Shown one piece after another: positions 44,953 through 54,048 of a stretch of 64,000 bases of DNA. The stretch lies in contig NZ_JAQAGZ010000009.1 in assembly GCF_027533625.1 (NCBI RefSeq), forward strand, positions 215,550-279,549. The letters run 5' to 3'. Made by a program: the position numbers and the translations under genes. Numbering within the stretch: the first letter of the stretch is position 1; every line of letters begins with the position of its first letter. The notes under the pieces are model-generated. The model did not search any database. It was not told the origin of the DNA and saw nothing but the letters and a program-made list of their open reading frames with translations. The stretch is from Paenibacillus gyeongsangnamensis (GTDB taxonomy: Bacteria > Bacillota > Bacilli > Paenibacillales > NBRC-103111).

Positions 44953-47352
44953 TTACTTGTCTCCAGGATAGGGTTGGTCTCCTTTTGTCGCCTTCCAATT
45001 TGCTCGGTCGAGCTTATCCTTGTCTACGGTATCTGGTTGAGAGAAATCTAATTGCTTCGAAACATCAGCCATCGGTGCGTTCTGCCCATTCATCTGATTC
45101 AGTGGATAGAGCGGCTCTTCCACTTTATAAGGCGCAAAGTTCGGACGATCTGTGAAAGAATTCAGCATCGGTACTGCAGAAGCGTCAAATTGGGTCATTG
45201 GCTTCATCCCCAAGATCAACTGCACTGTCCGTATTATTGAAGTCTGATCATAGAGAGTGCTATCCACTTTGCCGGTTTGTGTATAAGGGCTAATGACCAG
45301 AGCTTCAGTCCGATGTGCATCTACGTGATCAAAACCGTCCCATGCGTCATCCTCCACCACAAAGATAGCCGTATCTTTCCAGTACTTCGATTGGGCCACA
45401 GTATCCACCAGTTTCCCAAGAGCATAGTCATTCTCTGCTACCATTGCTTGAGGTGTTGGCATCCCAGGGGATGTACCTGCTGTATGATCGTTAGGAAGGT
45501 ACACCATTTCTAGCTGAGGTAAGTTGCCGTTTTTCTCGAATTGCTTAAACTCGGTATTCCATTCATTAAATCGAGTAAGGTCATGAATGTTTAAATCCCA
45601 TCCTGGATAATTGGCATCATAGTTGTTACCCATGCTTTTATCGCTTGGTTCCCACTGAGATTTGTCTTTAGTGGGAAACATAAATTCACCATAGTTCCGG
45701 AACGATACCCCAGAAATAGCAGCATCATTCCACAAATGCCCTGCCTTCGAATAGCTTGCGCTATCGACTCCTTGCCAATCATAATCGTGATCCTGAGCTC
45801 CATAGGTCTTTTCTTTCCAGTCATTCGCTTTTGCTGCTGTTAACCAATCGTGTCCGTCAGCACTGACCTGCGAATTCACATAGAAGTTATCAAGAGTTAC
45901 AAACTGGTTAGCGAGTTTGTGGAGGTTTGGGGTAATATTTTTACCATACTGAGTTAAGTTCGGATCTCCGTTGCCTTTACCCAAATCGCCTAAAATTTGG
46001 TCGTAGGTTTTGTTCTCTTTAAGTACGTAAATAACATGTTTAATCGGAGAATGTTGATCAGCAAATCGAGGAATTGGGAAATCGTTGTTTCCTTTCAATT
46101 TGCTCAACCAACCGTCACCTTCAGCCTTATTTCCTTTGTTATTATCCTCGACCTGTTTTGTATACTTTTTCAACTGCTCATCACTAGGCACATCAACGAA
46201 AGACAGGGATCCATGGATAAGGTCCTCTATCGTTCCATTAAGATGAGGACCTGCCCCCAGTCCCTTTGCACTCAGTGCCATAAGCTTCTTTCCATCTTTA
46301 CTCAAAAAAACGCCTGACGGATACCAAGCCGTAGGAATGAGACCTTCCACTTTCGCCCTTGAAGAATCTTCAAGACTCACCACCGCTATATCATTATTAC
46401 CTGCATTCGCAACGTACAGTGTTTTCCCATCTGGGCTAACAGTTAGAGCATCAGGTTGACTACCTGTTGGTGCCCCACTATATGGAGAAAGAGAAATGGT
46501 TTGGATAACCTGTTCCGTGTTTGGGTCAATAACAGAGATTTGATCACTGTCCGAACACGAAACATAAATAAATCCATCTACTGGATTTTCGGCAACAGCA
46601 TTCGGATGTAATCCTACATTGATCGTCTTTTTAACGGTGAAGTTCTCCGTATCCAAGATGCTGACACTACTCTCGCCCCAGTTAGTGGCGTACAATTTAC
46701 TACCATTATGGCTTAGAAAAGCCGTATACGGGTTTTTCCCAACCGACTTGATTGCAGTTACCTGACCTAAAGTGAGGTCAACACGGGAGACTGAGTTATC
46801 CAAGTTGTTCGCTACGTATAAGAACTTACTATCGGGGGACACAGAAATCCCCGCTGGAGAGAACTTATTATTAGGATTATTTACGTCATTCATAATAATA
46901 GACGGTTTCTCTGTGAGGATGCCGTTGTCGAAGTGATACACGGCAATTTTATTACCTGATGCTGAAGCATAAAGTGTCTTTCCATCCGGGCTGAAAGCTA
47001 CACCTAACCATAACGACAAACCTTCCGAAGGAATTACTTCTGAAACTACTTTTTGTTGTTCAATGTCCACTACTTGTAAAGATTGTCTACTTTTCACACT
47101 TCCCCAAGGTTCTTCCCCATTAGATACTACAAGGTATCGATGATCCGGACTGATCGCACCACCCCATGGTTTATGTCCCAAGTTTAGTTGTTTCCCCGCA
47201 GGCGTAAGGAGCCAACCGTGAGGCGTAACCCCAGTACCATTCGCTTGTGGTCCTGCTACTACATTATAGGCGGCAAAAGCAGTGCTTGAACCAAGAAGCA
47301 ATGTCGCTAATGTAGTTGCAATTAACTTTTTGCTTACTTTTACTGTTTTCAT
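44953..47352 (-). CDS. Secreted YncE-like beta-propeller/phosphoesterase fusion, paralogue 2
   Basis: The 799-residue protein has a signal peptide (MKTVKVSKKLIATTLATLLL...AFA), a YncE-type propeller (SPDGKTLYASASGN, SPDSKFLYVANNLD, LYATNWGESS) and a PF04185 phosphoesterase domain (HVIYVLKENKTYDQILGD; VEDDAWDGFDHVDAHR). It is closest in arrangement to paralogue 3 at 48371 and arose with it by tandem duplication. Ribosome site AAAAGGAGAG. It lies downstream of the truncated glpP and its terminator, with the HAD gene missing between them. It differs from paralogue 1 in the Glu-rich loop after blade one and the VLKENKTYD motif. Confidence 0.9.
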   Translation of the reverse strand: MKTVKVSKKLIATTLATLLLGSSTAFAAYNVVAGPQANGTGVTPHGWLLTPAGKQLNLGHKPWGGAISPDHRYLVVSNGEEPWGSVKSRQSLQVVDIEQQKVVSEVIPSEGLSLWLGVAFSPDGKTLYASASGNKIAVYHFDNGILTEKPSIIMNDVNNPNNKFSPAGISVSPDSKFLYVANNLDNSVSRVDLTLGQVTAIKSVGKNPYTAFLSHNGSKLYATNWGESSVSILDTENFTVKKTINVGLHPNAVAENPVDGFIYVSCSDSDQISVIDPNTEQVIQTISLSPYSGAPTGSQPDALTVSPDGKTLYVANAGNNDIAVVSLEDSSRAKVEGLIPTAWYPSGVFLSKDGKKLMALSAKGLGAGPHLNGTIEDLIHGSLSFVDVPSDEQLKKYTKQVEDNNKGNKAEGDGWLSKLKGNNDFPIPRFADQHSPIKHVIYVLKENKTYDQILGDLGKGNGDPNLTQYGKNITPNLHKLANQFVTLDNFYVNSQVSADGHDWLTAAKANDWKEKTYGAQDHDYDWQGVDSASYSKAGHLWNDAAISGVSFRNYGEFMFPTKDKSQWEPSDKSMGNNYDANYPGWDLNIHDLTRFNEWNTEFKQFEKNGNLPQLEMVYLPNDHTAGTSPGMPTPQAMVAENDYALGKLVDTVAQSKYWKDTAIFVVEDDAWDGFDHVDAHRTEALVISPYTQTGKVDSTLYDQTSIIRTVQLILGMKPMTQFDASAVPMLNSFTDRPNFAPYKVEEPLYPLNQMNGQNAPMADVSKQLDFSQPDTVDKDKLDRANWKATKGDQPYPGDK

Positions 47353-47504
47353 CCTGTTCTCTCCTTTTTGAGTCCATTATTTTCTGAATTCAGTTCAGGT
47401 GGTAAAGAATAGTATAGCAACAAAAATTTTTTTATTTTTCTCAGCAATCACCCCCTTTAAATGTCCTTTTTTGTACCCCTTTTTCTACTTTAAACTGAGG
47501 CATA

Positions 47505-47575
47505 TAAAAAAAGAGAAAGCCAAACAACAAACGAAGGCATTTTCCTGCCCGGTTTATTGTTTAGAGCTTTCTCTT
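47505..47575 (-). terminator. GlpP-type leader terminator, copy 2
   Basis: On the minus strand AAGAGAAAGC and GCTTTCTCTT close a long hairpin whose inner arms AACAATAAAC/GTTTGTTGTT also pair (one wobble), followed by seven T residues. It sits between truncated glpP and phosphoesterase paralogue 2. Its position and near-identity to copy 1 suggest that it is the target of GlpP antitermination. Confidence 0.75.
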
Positions 47576-47603
47576 AGTCCTCACTCTAAAAACAATTATA
47601 TAG

Positions 47604-48077
47604 TTATGTATTTTGCAGGATATCCTCCACCACATCAGAAAATTCCCGAATAATTTTGGGTATTGTTCCCGGCATAAGTTCAATTCCGTCTGGCTCGATG
47701 TTCTGAGCTAATTTTAAACTATTTACTAATGCCAACGAATCTAAAATAAAGAGATGTAAAATGCCGTATAAACCTGCTCGTTTGGCCTCTTTGATTAAGT
47801 GGATTTTCGGAGTCACGATACCATCTGCCTGAACGTAATCTGCAATAAAATCTACGGTTTCTTTATCCATGTTGGAAAGCCCGCGGATTAAATCCACATG
47901 ATCAAATGCACCTTTATTTGTGTCCTTCGTAAGTCGAACCGCTTCTATGATTTCCTTTACATTCCCACCCATGAAAAAGAGATTGTCTACCTGGCTCTCC
48001 AACGCTAAGTTCACATCACAAGGCTTACGGACAGCAGCAATAGTCGGTTTTTTCCCGAAAGCATACAATAAGGACAT
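47604..48077 (-). pseudogene. glpP: GlpP antiterminator with internal deletion
   Basis: This 157-residue version of the glycerol-3-phosphate-responsive antiterminator is almost identical to the intact copy at 51858, but 39 codons are missing between VVEDI and LQNT. The lost segment (from PIIASGLIHSKEEV to HLWNITFQE) contains the conserved C-terminal loops of the TIM-barrel-like fold where a phosphate ligand should bind. The deletion is in frame, so the stop codon is the original one. ATG 48077 follows GAGGAAGAAT. Probably inactive, yet its promoter and PhoP-type box are intact and still serve the downstream phosphoesterase. Confidence 0.85.
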
Positions 48078-48116
48078 GTTTACTATTCTTCCTCGTTCAT
48101 AGTGCCTTCATGATTT

Positions 48117-48170
48117 AATATAACTGAAATTTGTAATTACAGAGTAAATTAGGTGTTAAATTTATGTGAA
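48117..48170 (-). promoter_or_regulatory. PhoP-type promoter of the truncated glpP unit
   Basis: On the minus strand TTCACA, TTAACA, TTTACT and ATTACA start every 11 bp (48170, 48159, 48148, 48137). They end 9 bases before a -10 element TATATT (48122-48117). The geometry is that of a PhoP-activated promoter (box at about -22 to -60) and equals copy 1. Confidence 0.7.
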
Positions 48171-48299
48171 CCCTTCTATTCGTCTCTTCGTTAGCCTTTA
48201 TATATGCTCTCCTTTTTTATCTCTCGTATGCTCAATCAAAGTCGTGTTTTTCCATTTTCTCCAAAGATACTTTCAATTTTGACAGCTCTTTTATATAAC

Positions 48300-48335
48300 G
48301 AAGTGACGTGCTTACTTATCATAGCACGTCACTTC
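48300..48335 (-). terminator. Stem-loop after phosphoesterase paralogue 3
   Basis: A perfect 13-bp stem (GAAGTGACGTGCT/AGCACGTCACTTC) with a 10-base loop lies 36 bp after the stop codon. It lacks a T-run, so termination may be partial and allow read-through into the next unit. Confidence 0.65.
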
Positions 48336-48370
48336 TCTCAGAGATTCAGAAGATCCTTTTTATCCTCTTA

Positions 48371-50788
48371 TCATTTTTTTGATTCCGGATATGGCTGGTC
48401 TCCTTTGATCGCCTTCCAAAGCTCACGGTTGTGCTTATCTGCAGAACCCGAATCTGGTTTGTCGAGGTCTGATGCAGGTGAACTTTGGATCGCAACCGGA
48501 CCCGGTTGTCCATTTAACTGATCAAGCGGATATTTTGGTTGCTCAACTGAATACGATTTAAAGTTCGGATGGTTGGTAAATGCATTAAGCATCGGAATGG
48601 CTGCAGCGTCAAATTGAGTCATTGGCTTCATGCCTAAGATCATTTCCACTGTCCTGACCATGGATACTTGACTATATAAGGTACTATCCACTTTTCCTGT
48701 TTGGGTATATGGACTGATGACTAATGCTTCCGTGCGAAGAGCGCTCACGTGATCAGGACCATCTTGGGGATCGTCTTCTGTTACAACGATCGCCGTATCT
48801 TTCCAATACTTCGAGTGACTCACCGTATCTACGAGTTTCCCAAGGGCATAGTCGTTAGTTGCTACATATGCTTGAGGTGTCCGTTTCCCTGGCGCAGTGA
48901 ATGCAGTGTGATCATCTGGTAAATATACTGTCTCGAGTTGAGGCAGGTTTCCATTTTGGTCAAATTGTTTAAACTCTTTTTCCCATTCGTTGTAACGTGT
49001 CATGTCGGTTGTATTTATGTCCCAACCCGCATAATTAGCGTCATAATTATTTCCAATGGAAGGATCATCCGGTGTCCATCCCTTAGTTTTGTCATAACTC
49101 GACCACCAATTGATGTACTCGCCATAATCACGGAAGGATACCCCTGATCTTTTAGCGTTCGCCCAGATACGTCCTTCCTTTGTTTGGATTGCGTCAACAT
49201 CCATATCTGCTCGGCGTCCGGAATAATCCGCAGGCCAACCTTTTTCCGAATAGTCATTGGATTGGGCAGCAGTTACCCATTCATGCCCTGGTGAACTTGT
49301 CTCTCCATTTGAATAAAAATTATCAAGGAGCACAAACTGATTAGCCAATTTGTGAAGGTTTGGCGTGACATCCTTGCCAAATAACGTTAAACTCGGATCA
49401 CCGTTGCCTTTACCCATATCACCAAATACTTGATCGTAGGTACGATTTTCTTTGATCACATAAATGACATGTTTAATCGGAGATTGTTGGCCAGCAAATT
49501 GAGGGATCGGAGATACTTTATCCCCTTTCTGCTCGCCGTCTGCCTTGTAAACTTTGTTATTATCCTCGACTTGTTTTGTATATTCCTTCAGTTGTTTATT
49601 ATCAGGTATATCAATAAAGGACATTGTACCCTGCACTAGACTTCCAATATATTGGGATTCAGGAGTCCAAAGATTAAATGTGTGTTTCGGATTGGGGCCT
49701 GCCCCCAGCCCTTTTGCATTGAGAACCATAAGTTGTTTCCCATCTCCACTAGGAAAAACGCCTGTCGGATACCATGCTGTGGGAATGAGACCTTTTACCT
49801 TCGCTTCGGTATGACCTTCTCCATCCCCGAGATCGACTACAGCAATATCATTATTACCTGCATTCGCTACGTAAAGTGTTTTCCCATCTTGACTTACCGC
49901 CAGAGCATCAGGTGTACTCCCTGTTGGTGCATTTCGATACGGAGCAAGGGAGATAGTTTGAACCACTTGCTGCGATTGGGAATCCACAACCGAGATTTCA
50001 TCGCTGTCGGAATTAGCTACATAGATTAGCCCGTTTACTGGGTTTGCAGCTAAAGCATTCGGGTGTAAACCTACGGAAATTGTATTTTTAACGGTGAAAC
50101 TCTTTGTATCTAGGACGCTGACGCTACTCTCTCCCCAGTTGCTGACATATAACGAATTTCCATCATGACTGAGAAGCACCATATAGGGATCCTTCCCAAC
50201 GGCAATAGTTGCAGAGATTTGACCTGTAGCGAGGTCAATTCGAGAAACCGATTTATTCAAATTGTTAGCCGTATACAAGAACTTACCGTCTGGAGATACA
50301 GTAATTCCCGCTGGATTGAAATCCGTATTATTTTGATCCTTCATAAGTATTGGTGATTGTTCTGTAAGGGAACCATTATCGAAATTATAAACGCGGATCT
50401 TCTGATTGCCACCAGCAGAAGCGTACAATTTCTTTCCATCAGGACTAAAAGCTACGCCAAGAAACAGAGATTCTGGACTCTTATAAGAAATGGTTTGGAT
50501 CACTTTTTGTTGTTTGATGTCCACTACTTGTAAAGATTGGGGTCCCTCTCCATCATTAGACACTACTAAATATTGTTGATCCGGACTGATCGCCCCTCCC
50601 CAAGGCTTATCCCCCAAACTCAGTTGTTTTCCGGCTGGGGTAACTGTCCAACCAAGAGGAGTAACTCCTGTATCGTTCGCTTGCGGGCCTGCTACAACAT
50701 TATAAGCTGCAAATGCTGTCCCTGAACCAAGAAGCAATGTCGCCAATGTAGTTGCAATTAATTTTTTGCTTACTTTTACTTTTTTCAT
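48371..50788 (-). CDS. Secreted YncE-like beta-propeller/phosphoesterase fusion, paralogue 3
   Basis: The 805-residue protein has the same three parts as its paralogues: signal peptide (MKKVKVSKKLIATTLATLLL), propeller (SPDGKKLYASAGGNQKIR, SPDGKFLYTANNLN, LYVSNWGESS) and phosphoesterase domain (HVIYVIKENRTYDQVFGD; TEDDPQDGPDHVSALR). ATG 50788 follows AAAAAGGAGAG. It is the last gene of the complete unit glpP-HAD-phosphoesterase and lies 89 bp after the HAD gene. The enzyme should release phosphate or a phospho-alcohol outside the cell; its true substrate is not deducible. Confidence 0.9.
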   Translation of the reverse strand: MKKVKVSKKLIATTLATLLLGSGTAFAAYNVVAGPQANDTGVTPLGWTVTPAGKQLSLGDKPWGGAISPDQQYLVVSNDGEGPQSLQVVDIKQQKVIQTISYKSPESLFLGVAFSPDGKKLYASAGGNQKIRVYNFDNGSLTEQSPILMKDQNNTDFNPAGITVSPDGKFLYTANNLNKSVSRIDLATGQISATIAVGKDPYMVLLSHDGNSLYVSNWGESSVSVLDTKSFTVKNTISVGLHPNALAANPVNGLIYVANSDSDEISVVDSQSQQVVQTISLAPYRNAPTGSTPDALAVSQDGKTLYVANAGNNDIAVVDLGDGEGHTEAKVKGLIPTAWYPTGVFPSGDGKQLMVLNAKGLGAGPNPKHTFNLWTPESQYIGSLVQGTMSFIDIPDNKQLKEYTKQVEDNNKVYKADGEQKGDKVSPIPQFAGQQSPIKHVIYVIKENRTYDQVFGDMGKGNGDPSLTLFGKDVTPNLHKLANQFVLLDNFYSNGETSSPGHEWVTAAQSNDYSEKGWPADYSGRRADMDVDAIQTKEGRIWANAKRSGVSFRDYGEYINWWSSYDKTKGWTPDDPSIGNNYDANYAGWDINTTDMTRYNEWEKEFKQFDQNGNLPQLETVYLPDDHTAFTAPGKRTPQAYVATNDYALGKLVDTVSHSKYWKDTAIVVTEDDPQDGPDHVSALRTEALVISPYTQTGKVDSTLYSQVSMVRTVEMILGMKPMTQFDAAAIPMLNAFTNHPNFKSYSVEQPKYPLDQLNGQPGPVAIQSSPASDLDKPDSGSADKHNRELWKAIKGDQPYPESKK

Positions 50789-50877
50789 TCTATTCTCTCC
50801 TTTTTGAGTCCATTATTTTCTGAATCTGTTCAGGTGGTAAAGAATAGTAAAGCGACAAAAATTTTTTCAATTTTTTC

Positions 50878-51714
50878 TCAGCAATCACCCCCTTTAAAAT
50901 GTTCTTTTTGTTTCTTTTGCGGTTTTAAAATCATTTCGTATAAGTCATATATACTTCTTACTGTTAAGTCAGAATATTGATGAGATAGTTCTTTATTTAC
51001 GTTATTTGTAACCCATACCGTCTTCATTCCAACTCTCCTGCCACCCAGGATATCTGTGTCAAGATTATCCCCGATCATGACACAGGAGTCCGGTTTCGTT
51101 CCATACATTCGCAACCCGTGCAAAAAAAGATAAGGCTCTGGTTTCCCTATATATTCTATCGTTGTACCTGTAACGGCTTGAATGGCGGCAATAATTGCAC
51201 CGGTTTCAGGTATCTTTTTCCCGCCTTCTCCAGGATGATACAAATCTGAATTCGTACCAATGACTAGACTACCTCTCCCTACTTCTTCTGAAATTTTTTG
51301 CAGTTTTTCATAGGTAAAATCAACGTCCCTGCCAACAACGATCACATCGGTCTTTTCTTTATCTTCCAAAGGTATGATTCGGTGTCCCTCTATTGCAATA
51401 GCATAATTGAGATTAGCGCTGCCTACCGTTTTTACAGAAACTGTACCAAACTTTTCTTTTAAATATTTACCGATCACATCTGTAACAGGAATGATTTTCG
51501 TTGCTGCCACATCCAGGCCAAAGTTTTTCAGCTTTTCTGCAATTTCTCGGGCAGTTTGTCGGGAATTATTCGTGATAAAGCTGTATTGAATATGATTCCT
51601 ATCCAATTCATGCAGAAGCGACTTTACTCCTAAGGCCAGCTTATTGCCAAGATAAATACAACCGTCCAAATCAAAAAAATACACTTTTATCCCTGGATGA
51701 AATACTTCATTCAA
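50878..51714 (-). CDS. HAD-superfamily phosphatase, NagD/AraL-type (class IIA)
   Basis: The 278-residue cytoplasmic phosphatase has HAD motif I FFDLDGCIYLGN, motif II FITNNSRQ and motifs III/IV CVMIGDNLDTDILGG, with a C2-type cap (TDVIVVGRDVDFTYEKL). TTG 51714 is the likely start because AAAAAGGGG is 8 bases upstream; the ATG at 51771 would lie inside the terminator hairpin. Class IIA HADs dephosphorylate small sugar or glycerol phosphates. Its place between the GlpP-type terminator and a phosphoesterase suggests a role with glycerol phosphate, which is inference. The parallel unit has lost this gene. Confidence 0.88.
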   Translation of the reverse strand: MNEVFHPGIKVYFFDLDGCIYLGNKLALGVKSLLHELDRNHIQYSFITNNSRQTAREIAEKLKNFGLDVAATKIIPVTDVIGKYLKEKFGTVSVKTVGSANLNYAIAIEGHRIIPLEDKEKTDVIVVGRDVDFTYEKLQKISEEVGRGSLVIGTNSDLYHPGEGGKKIPETGAIIAAIQAVTGTTIEYIGKPEPYLFLHGLRMYGTKPDSCVMIGDNLDTDILGGRRVGMKTVWVTNNVNKELSHQYSDLTVRSIYDLYEMILKPQKKQKEHFKGGDC

Positions 51715-51751
51715 TTGTCTAACCCCTTTTTCTATTATTAAACTGAGGTTT

Positions 51752-51823
51752 ATAAAAAAAGAGAAAGCCAAACAACAAACGAAGGCATTTTCCTGCCCGG
51801 TTTATTGTTTAGAGCTTTCTCTT
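51752..51823 (-). terminator. GlpP-type leader terminator, copy 1
   Basis: Minus-strand arms AAGAGAAAGC/GCTTTCTCTT plus inner arms AACAATAAAC/GTTTGTTGTT form a long hairpin with a T7 tail, located between glpP and the HAD gene. In B. subtilis GlpP allows read-through of such a leader terminator before glpD and glpTQ when glycerol-3-phosphate is present. The same is inferred here. Confidence 0.78.
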
Positions 51824-51857
51824 AGTCCTCACTCTAAAAACAATGATTAATATTTTG

Positions 51858-52448
51858 TTATGTATTTTGCAATTCTTGGAACGTAATATTCCACAAATGA
51901 GGGCTACTTACCGATAAGGTGGTCACTCCTGCATCAAGGCTTTCTATTACTTCTTCCTTCGAATGAATTAAACCGCTGGCGATAATCGGGATATCCTCCA
52001 CCACATCGGCAAATTCCCGAATAATTTTGGGTATTGTTCCCGGCATAAGTTCAATTCCGTCCGGCTTGATGTTCTGAGCTAATTTTAAGCCATTTACTAA
52101 TGCCAACGAATCTAAAATAAAGAGATGTAAAATACCGTATAAACCTGCTCGTTTGGCCTCTTTGATTAAGTGGGCTTTCGGAGTCACGATACCATCTGCC
52201 TGAACGTAATCTGCAATAAAATCTACGGTTTCTTTATCCGTGTTGGAAAGCCCGCGGATTAAATCCACATGAACAAATGCACCTTTATTTGTGTCCTTCG
52301 TAAGTCGAACCGCTTCTATGATTTCCTTTACATTCCCACCCATGAAAAAGAGATTGTCTACCTGGCTCTCCAACGCCAAGCTCACATCACTAGGCTTGCG
52401 GACAGCAGCAATTATCGGTTTTTTCCCGAAAGCATACAATAAGGACAC
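51858..52448 (-). CDS. glpP: Glycerol-3-phosphate-responsive antiterminator GlpP
   Basis: The 196-residue RNA-binding regulator of family PF04309 has a barrel-like fold. Visible family segments are KPIIAAVRKPSDVSLALES, NLFFMGGNVKEIIEAVRLTK, HVDLIRGLSNTDKETVDFIA, GIELMPGTIPKI and IIASGLIHSKEEVIESLDAG. With glycerol-3-phosphate bound it prevents termination at leader hairpins. GTG 52448 follows AGAGGG at a somewhat long spacing. It is transcribed from a PhoP-type promoter and is followed by the terminator it presumably controls, so glpP is expressed even when the downstream genes are not. Confidence 0.93.
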   Translation of the reverse strand: MSLLYAFGKKPIIAAVRKPSDVSLALESQVDNLFFMGGNVKEIIEAVRLTKDTNKGAFVHVDLIRGLSNTDKETVDFIADYVQADGIVTPKAHLIKEAKRAGLYGILHLFILDSLALVNGLKLAQNIKPDGIELMPGTIPKIIREFADVVEDIPIIASGLIHSKEEVIESLDAGVTTLSVSSPHLWNITFQELQNT

Positions 52449-52487
52449 GTTTGCTATTTCCCTCTTTCATTGTGCCTTCATGATTTA

Positions 52488-52541
52488 AATATAACGAATA
52501 ATTGTAATTACAGAGTAAAATAGGTGTTAAATTTATGTGAA
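52488..52541 (-). promoter_or_regulatory. PhoP-type promoter of the glpP-HAD-phosphoesterase operon
   Basis: On the minus strand four hexamers TTCACA, TTAACA, TTTACT and ATTACA begin at 52541, 52530, 52519 and 52508, an exact 11-bp period. They end 9 bases before the -10 TATATT (52493-52488). This matches the PhoP consensus TTHACA and the usual box position of activated Pho promoters. No -35 box is needed in such promoters, and none is seen. Confidence 0.75.
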
Positions 52542-52763
52542 CCTTTCTATTCGTCTCTTCGTTTGCTTTAATATATGCTCTCCTTTTATCTTATGACCAT
52601 CAAGCTTCTTCTGGTTTAGCTTAACGAGTCACCCGATCTTCCTCGGAAACCTCGTAGTGTTGTATGTTAAACTCTCGTTCATTTTTGAGCTATTTTATGA
52701 CACTATAATGCTATCTTGAAAATCTAAGTACGTTCGAAGTAACTTTTTAGACAATACGAAACT

Positions 52764-52796
52764 AGACCCTTGCTACTTCATTTTTTTGAAGGGTCT
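52764..52796. terminator. Hairpin at the 3' side of the IS110 transposase gene
   Basis: AGACCCTT/AAGGGTCT with a loop containing T7 lies 32 bp after the IS110 stop codon. It may terminate the transposase transcript or mark the element's right end. The rest of 52542-52827 shows no gene. Confidence 0.5.
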
Positions 52797-52827
52797 TGTA
52801 ATGTTATATTAAGATCGAGCATCAGAA

Positions 52828-54048
52828 TTAGGCCGATTTATCGATGCTGACTTTCACTCCAAGAGATTCCAGCCGTTTGATCGACTGTTTGATTACCATG
52901 TCTTTGCGCCGTTGATCATAGAAGTCTGCGCCCAGTTCGATATAATCTTCATTTCGAGTCAATAGATAATAGACGATAGTTAGTATTGTGTGCCCAACAG
53001 CAATAGCAGCTCGATTGGCGCCTCTACGAGCGGCAATTCGATGGTATTGTGAAGACAAATATGTGTTTTTAGTTCTTGCTGCTGATCGTGCCGCTTCCAC
53101 TAACGCCTGTCGTAACTTTTTGTTCCCTTTTCGTGTTCGACCGGACTTTCGCTTTCCAGCGCTTTCATTGTTACCGGGAGTCATCCCAGCCCAAGAACAC
53201 ATATGGTTAGCCGATGGGAATTGATTTTTCACGTCCGTACCAATTTCCGCAAGTATTTGTTCAGCTGTACGGCGTCCTACACCAGGTATCGTGTCTAACC
53301 GCTCTAAGTCCTTCTCAAAAGGCTCCATGCGCAACTTAATTTCTTCATCCAGTTTGGCGATTTGCTCGTCCAGAAAGTCTATATGTTTTAATTGTGCTTC
53401 GAGCATCAGCTTTTGATGTGGGCCGATCAAACCCTGTAATGCCCTTTCCAGATCATTTTTCTTGTTTCTCAATTTGTTTTTAGCCAGTTCGGCTAAAGTG
53501 TGGGGATCCTCTATTCCGGAGATCATAGCCTCAATCATTGCTCGTCCCGAAACTCCAAGAATATCCGTGGCGACAGAGGATAATTTAATGTTTGCTCCTT
53601 CCAATACCTTTTGAATCCGGTTTACTTCACGAGAACGTTCGTCAATCAAGCTTCTACGATATCGAACTAATTCACGCAACTCTCGTTGTTCACGATTCGG
53701 AATAAAGCTGCCTTGTAGAAGGCCGTGTCGTAATAAATTGGCGATCCACTCGGCATCTTTCACATCGGTTTTGCGGCCTGGTACCGCTTTTATGTGCTGG
53801 GCATTCACAACCATTATTTCAAGCTCTTCTAGTTCCAAGAGATTGAAAATAGGCTTCCAATATACTCCGGTACTTTCCATAGCAACGTGAGTACAACGAT
53901 GACTTTTAATCCAGTCGGCCATCTGAATCAGATCATCACTCATCGTTCCGAAAGTCCTAATCTCCTTGCCTTTCGGTGTAAGAACACAAGCCGTGACGCT
54001 CTTCTTATGAACATCAAGTCCGCAGCAATGTTTATACACCACTTTCAC
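52828..54048 (-). CDS. IS110-family transposase (DEDD), intact
   Basis: The 406-residue recombinase has an N-terminal RuvC-like DEDD_Tnp_IS110 domain (GLDVHKKSVTACVL, AMESTGVYWKPIFN, PGRKTDVKDAEWIANLLRHG) and a coiled-coil middle. The C-terminal Transposase_20 domain shows IPGVGRRTAEQILAEIGTDV and the conserved SWAGMTPGNNESAGKRKSGR with the likely Ser nucleophile. No stop or frameshift is seen. The long non-coding stretch upstream of its start is where elements of the IS110 group encode their guide (bridge) RNA. Confidence 0.95.
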   Translation of the reverse strand: MKVVYKHCCGLDVHKKSVTACVLTPKGKEIRTFGTMSDDLIQMADWIKSHRCTHVAMESTGVYWKPIFNLLELEELEIMVVNAQHIKAVPGRKTDVKDAEWIANLLRHGLLQGSFIPNREQRELRELVRYRRSLIDERSREVNRIQKVLEGANIKLSSVATDILGVSGRAMIEAMISGIEDPHTLAELAKNKLRNKKNDLERALQGLIGPHQKLMLEAQLKHIDFLDEQIAKLDEEIKLRMEPFEKDLERLDTIPGVGRRTAEQILAEIGTDVKNQFPSANHMCSWAGMTPGNNESAGKRKSGRTRKGNKKLRQALVEAARSAARTKNTYLSSQYHRIAARRGANRAAIAVGHTILTIVYYLLTRNEDYIELGADFYDQRRKDMVIKQSIKRLESLGVKVSIDKSA

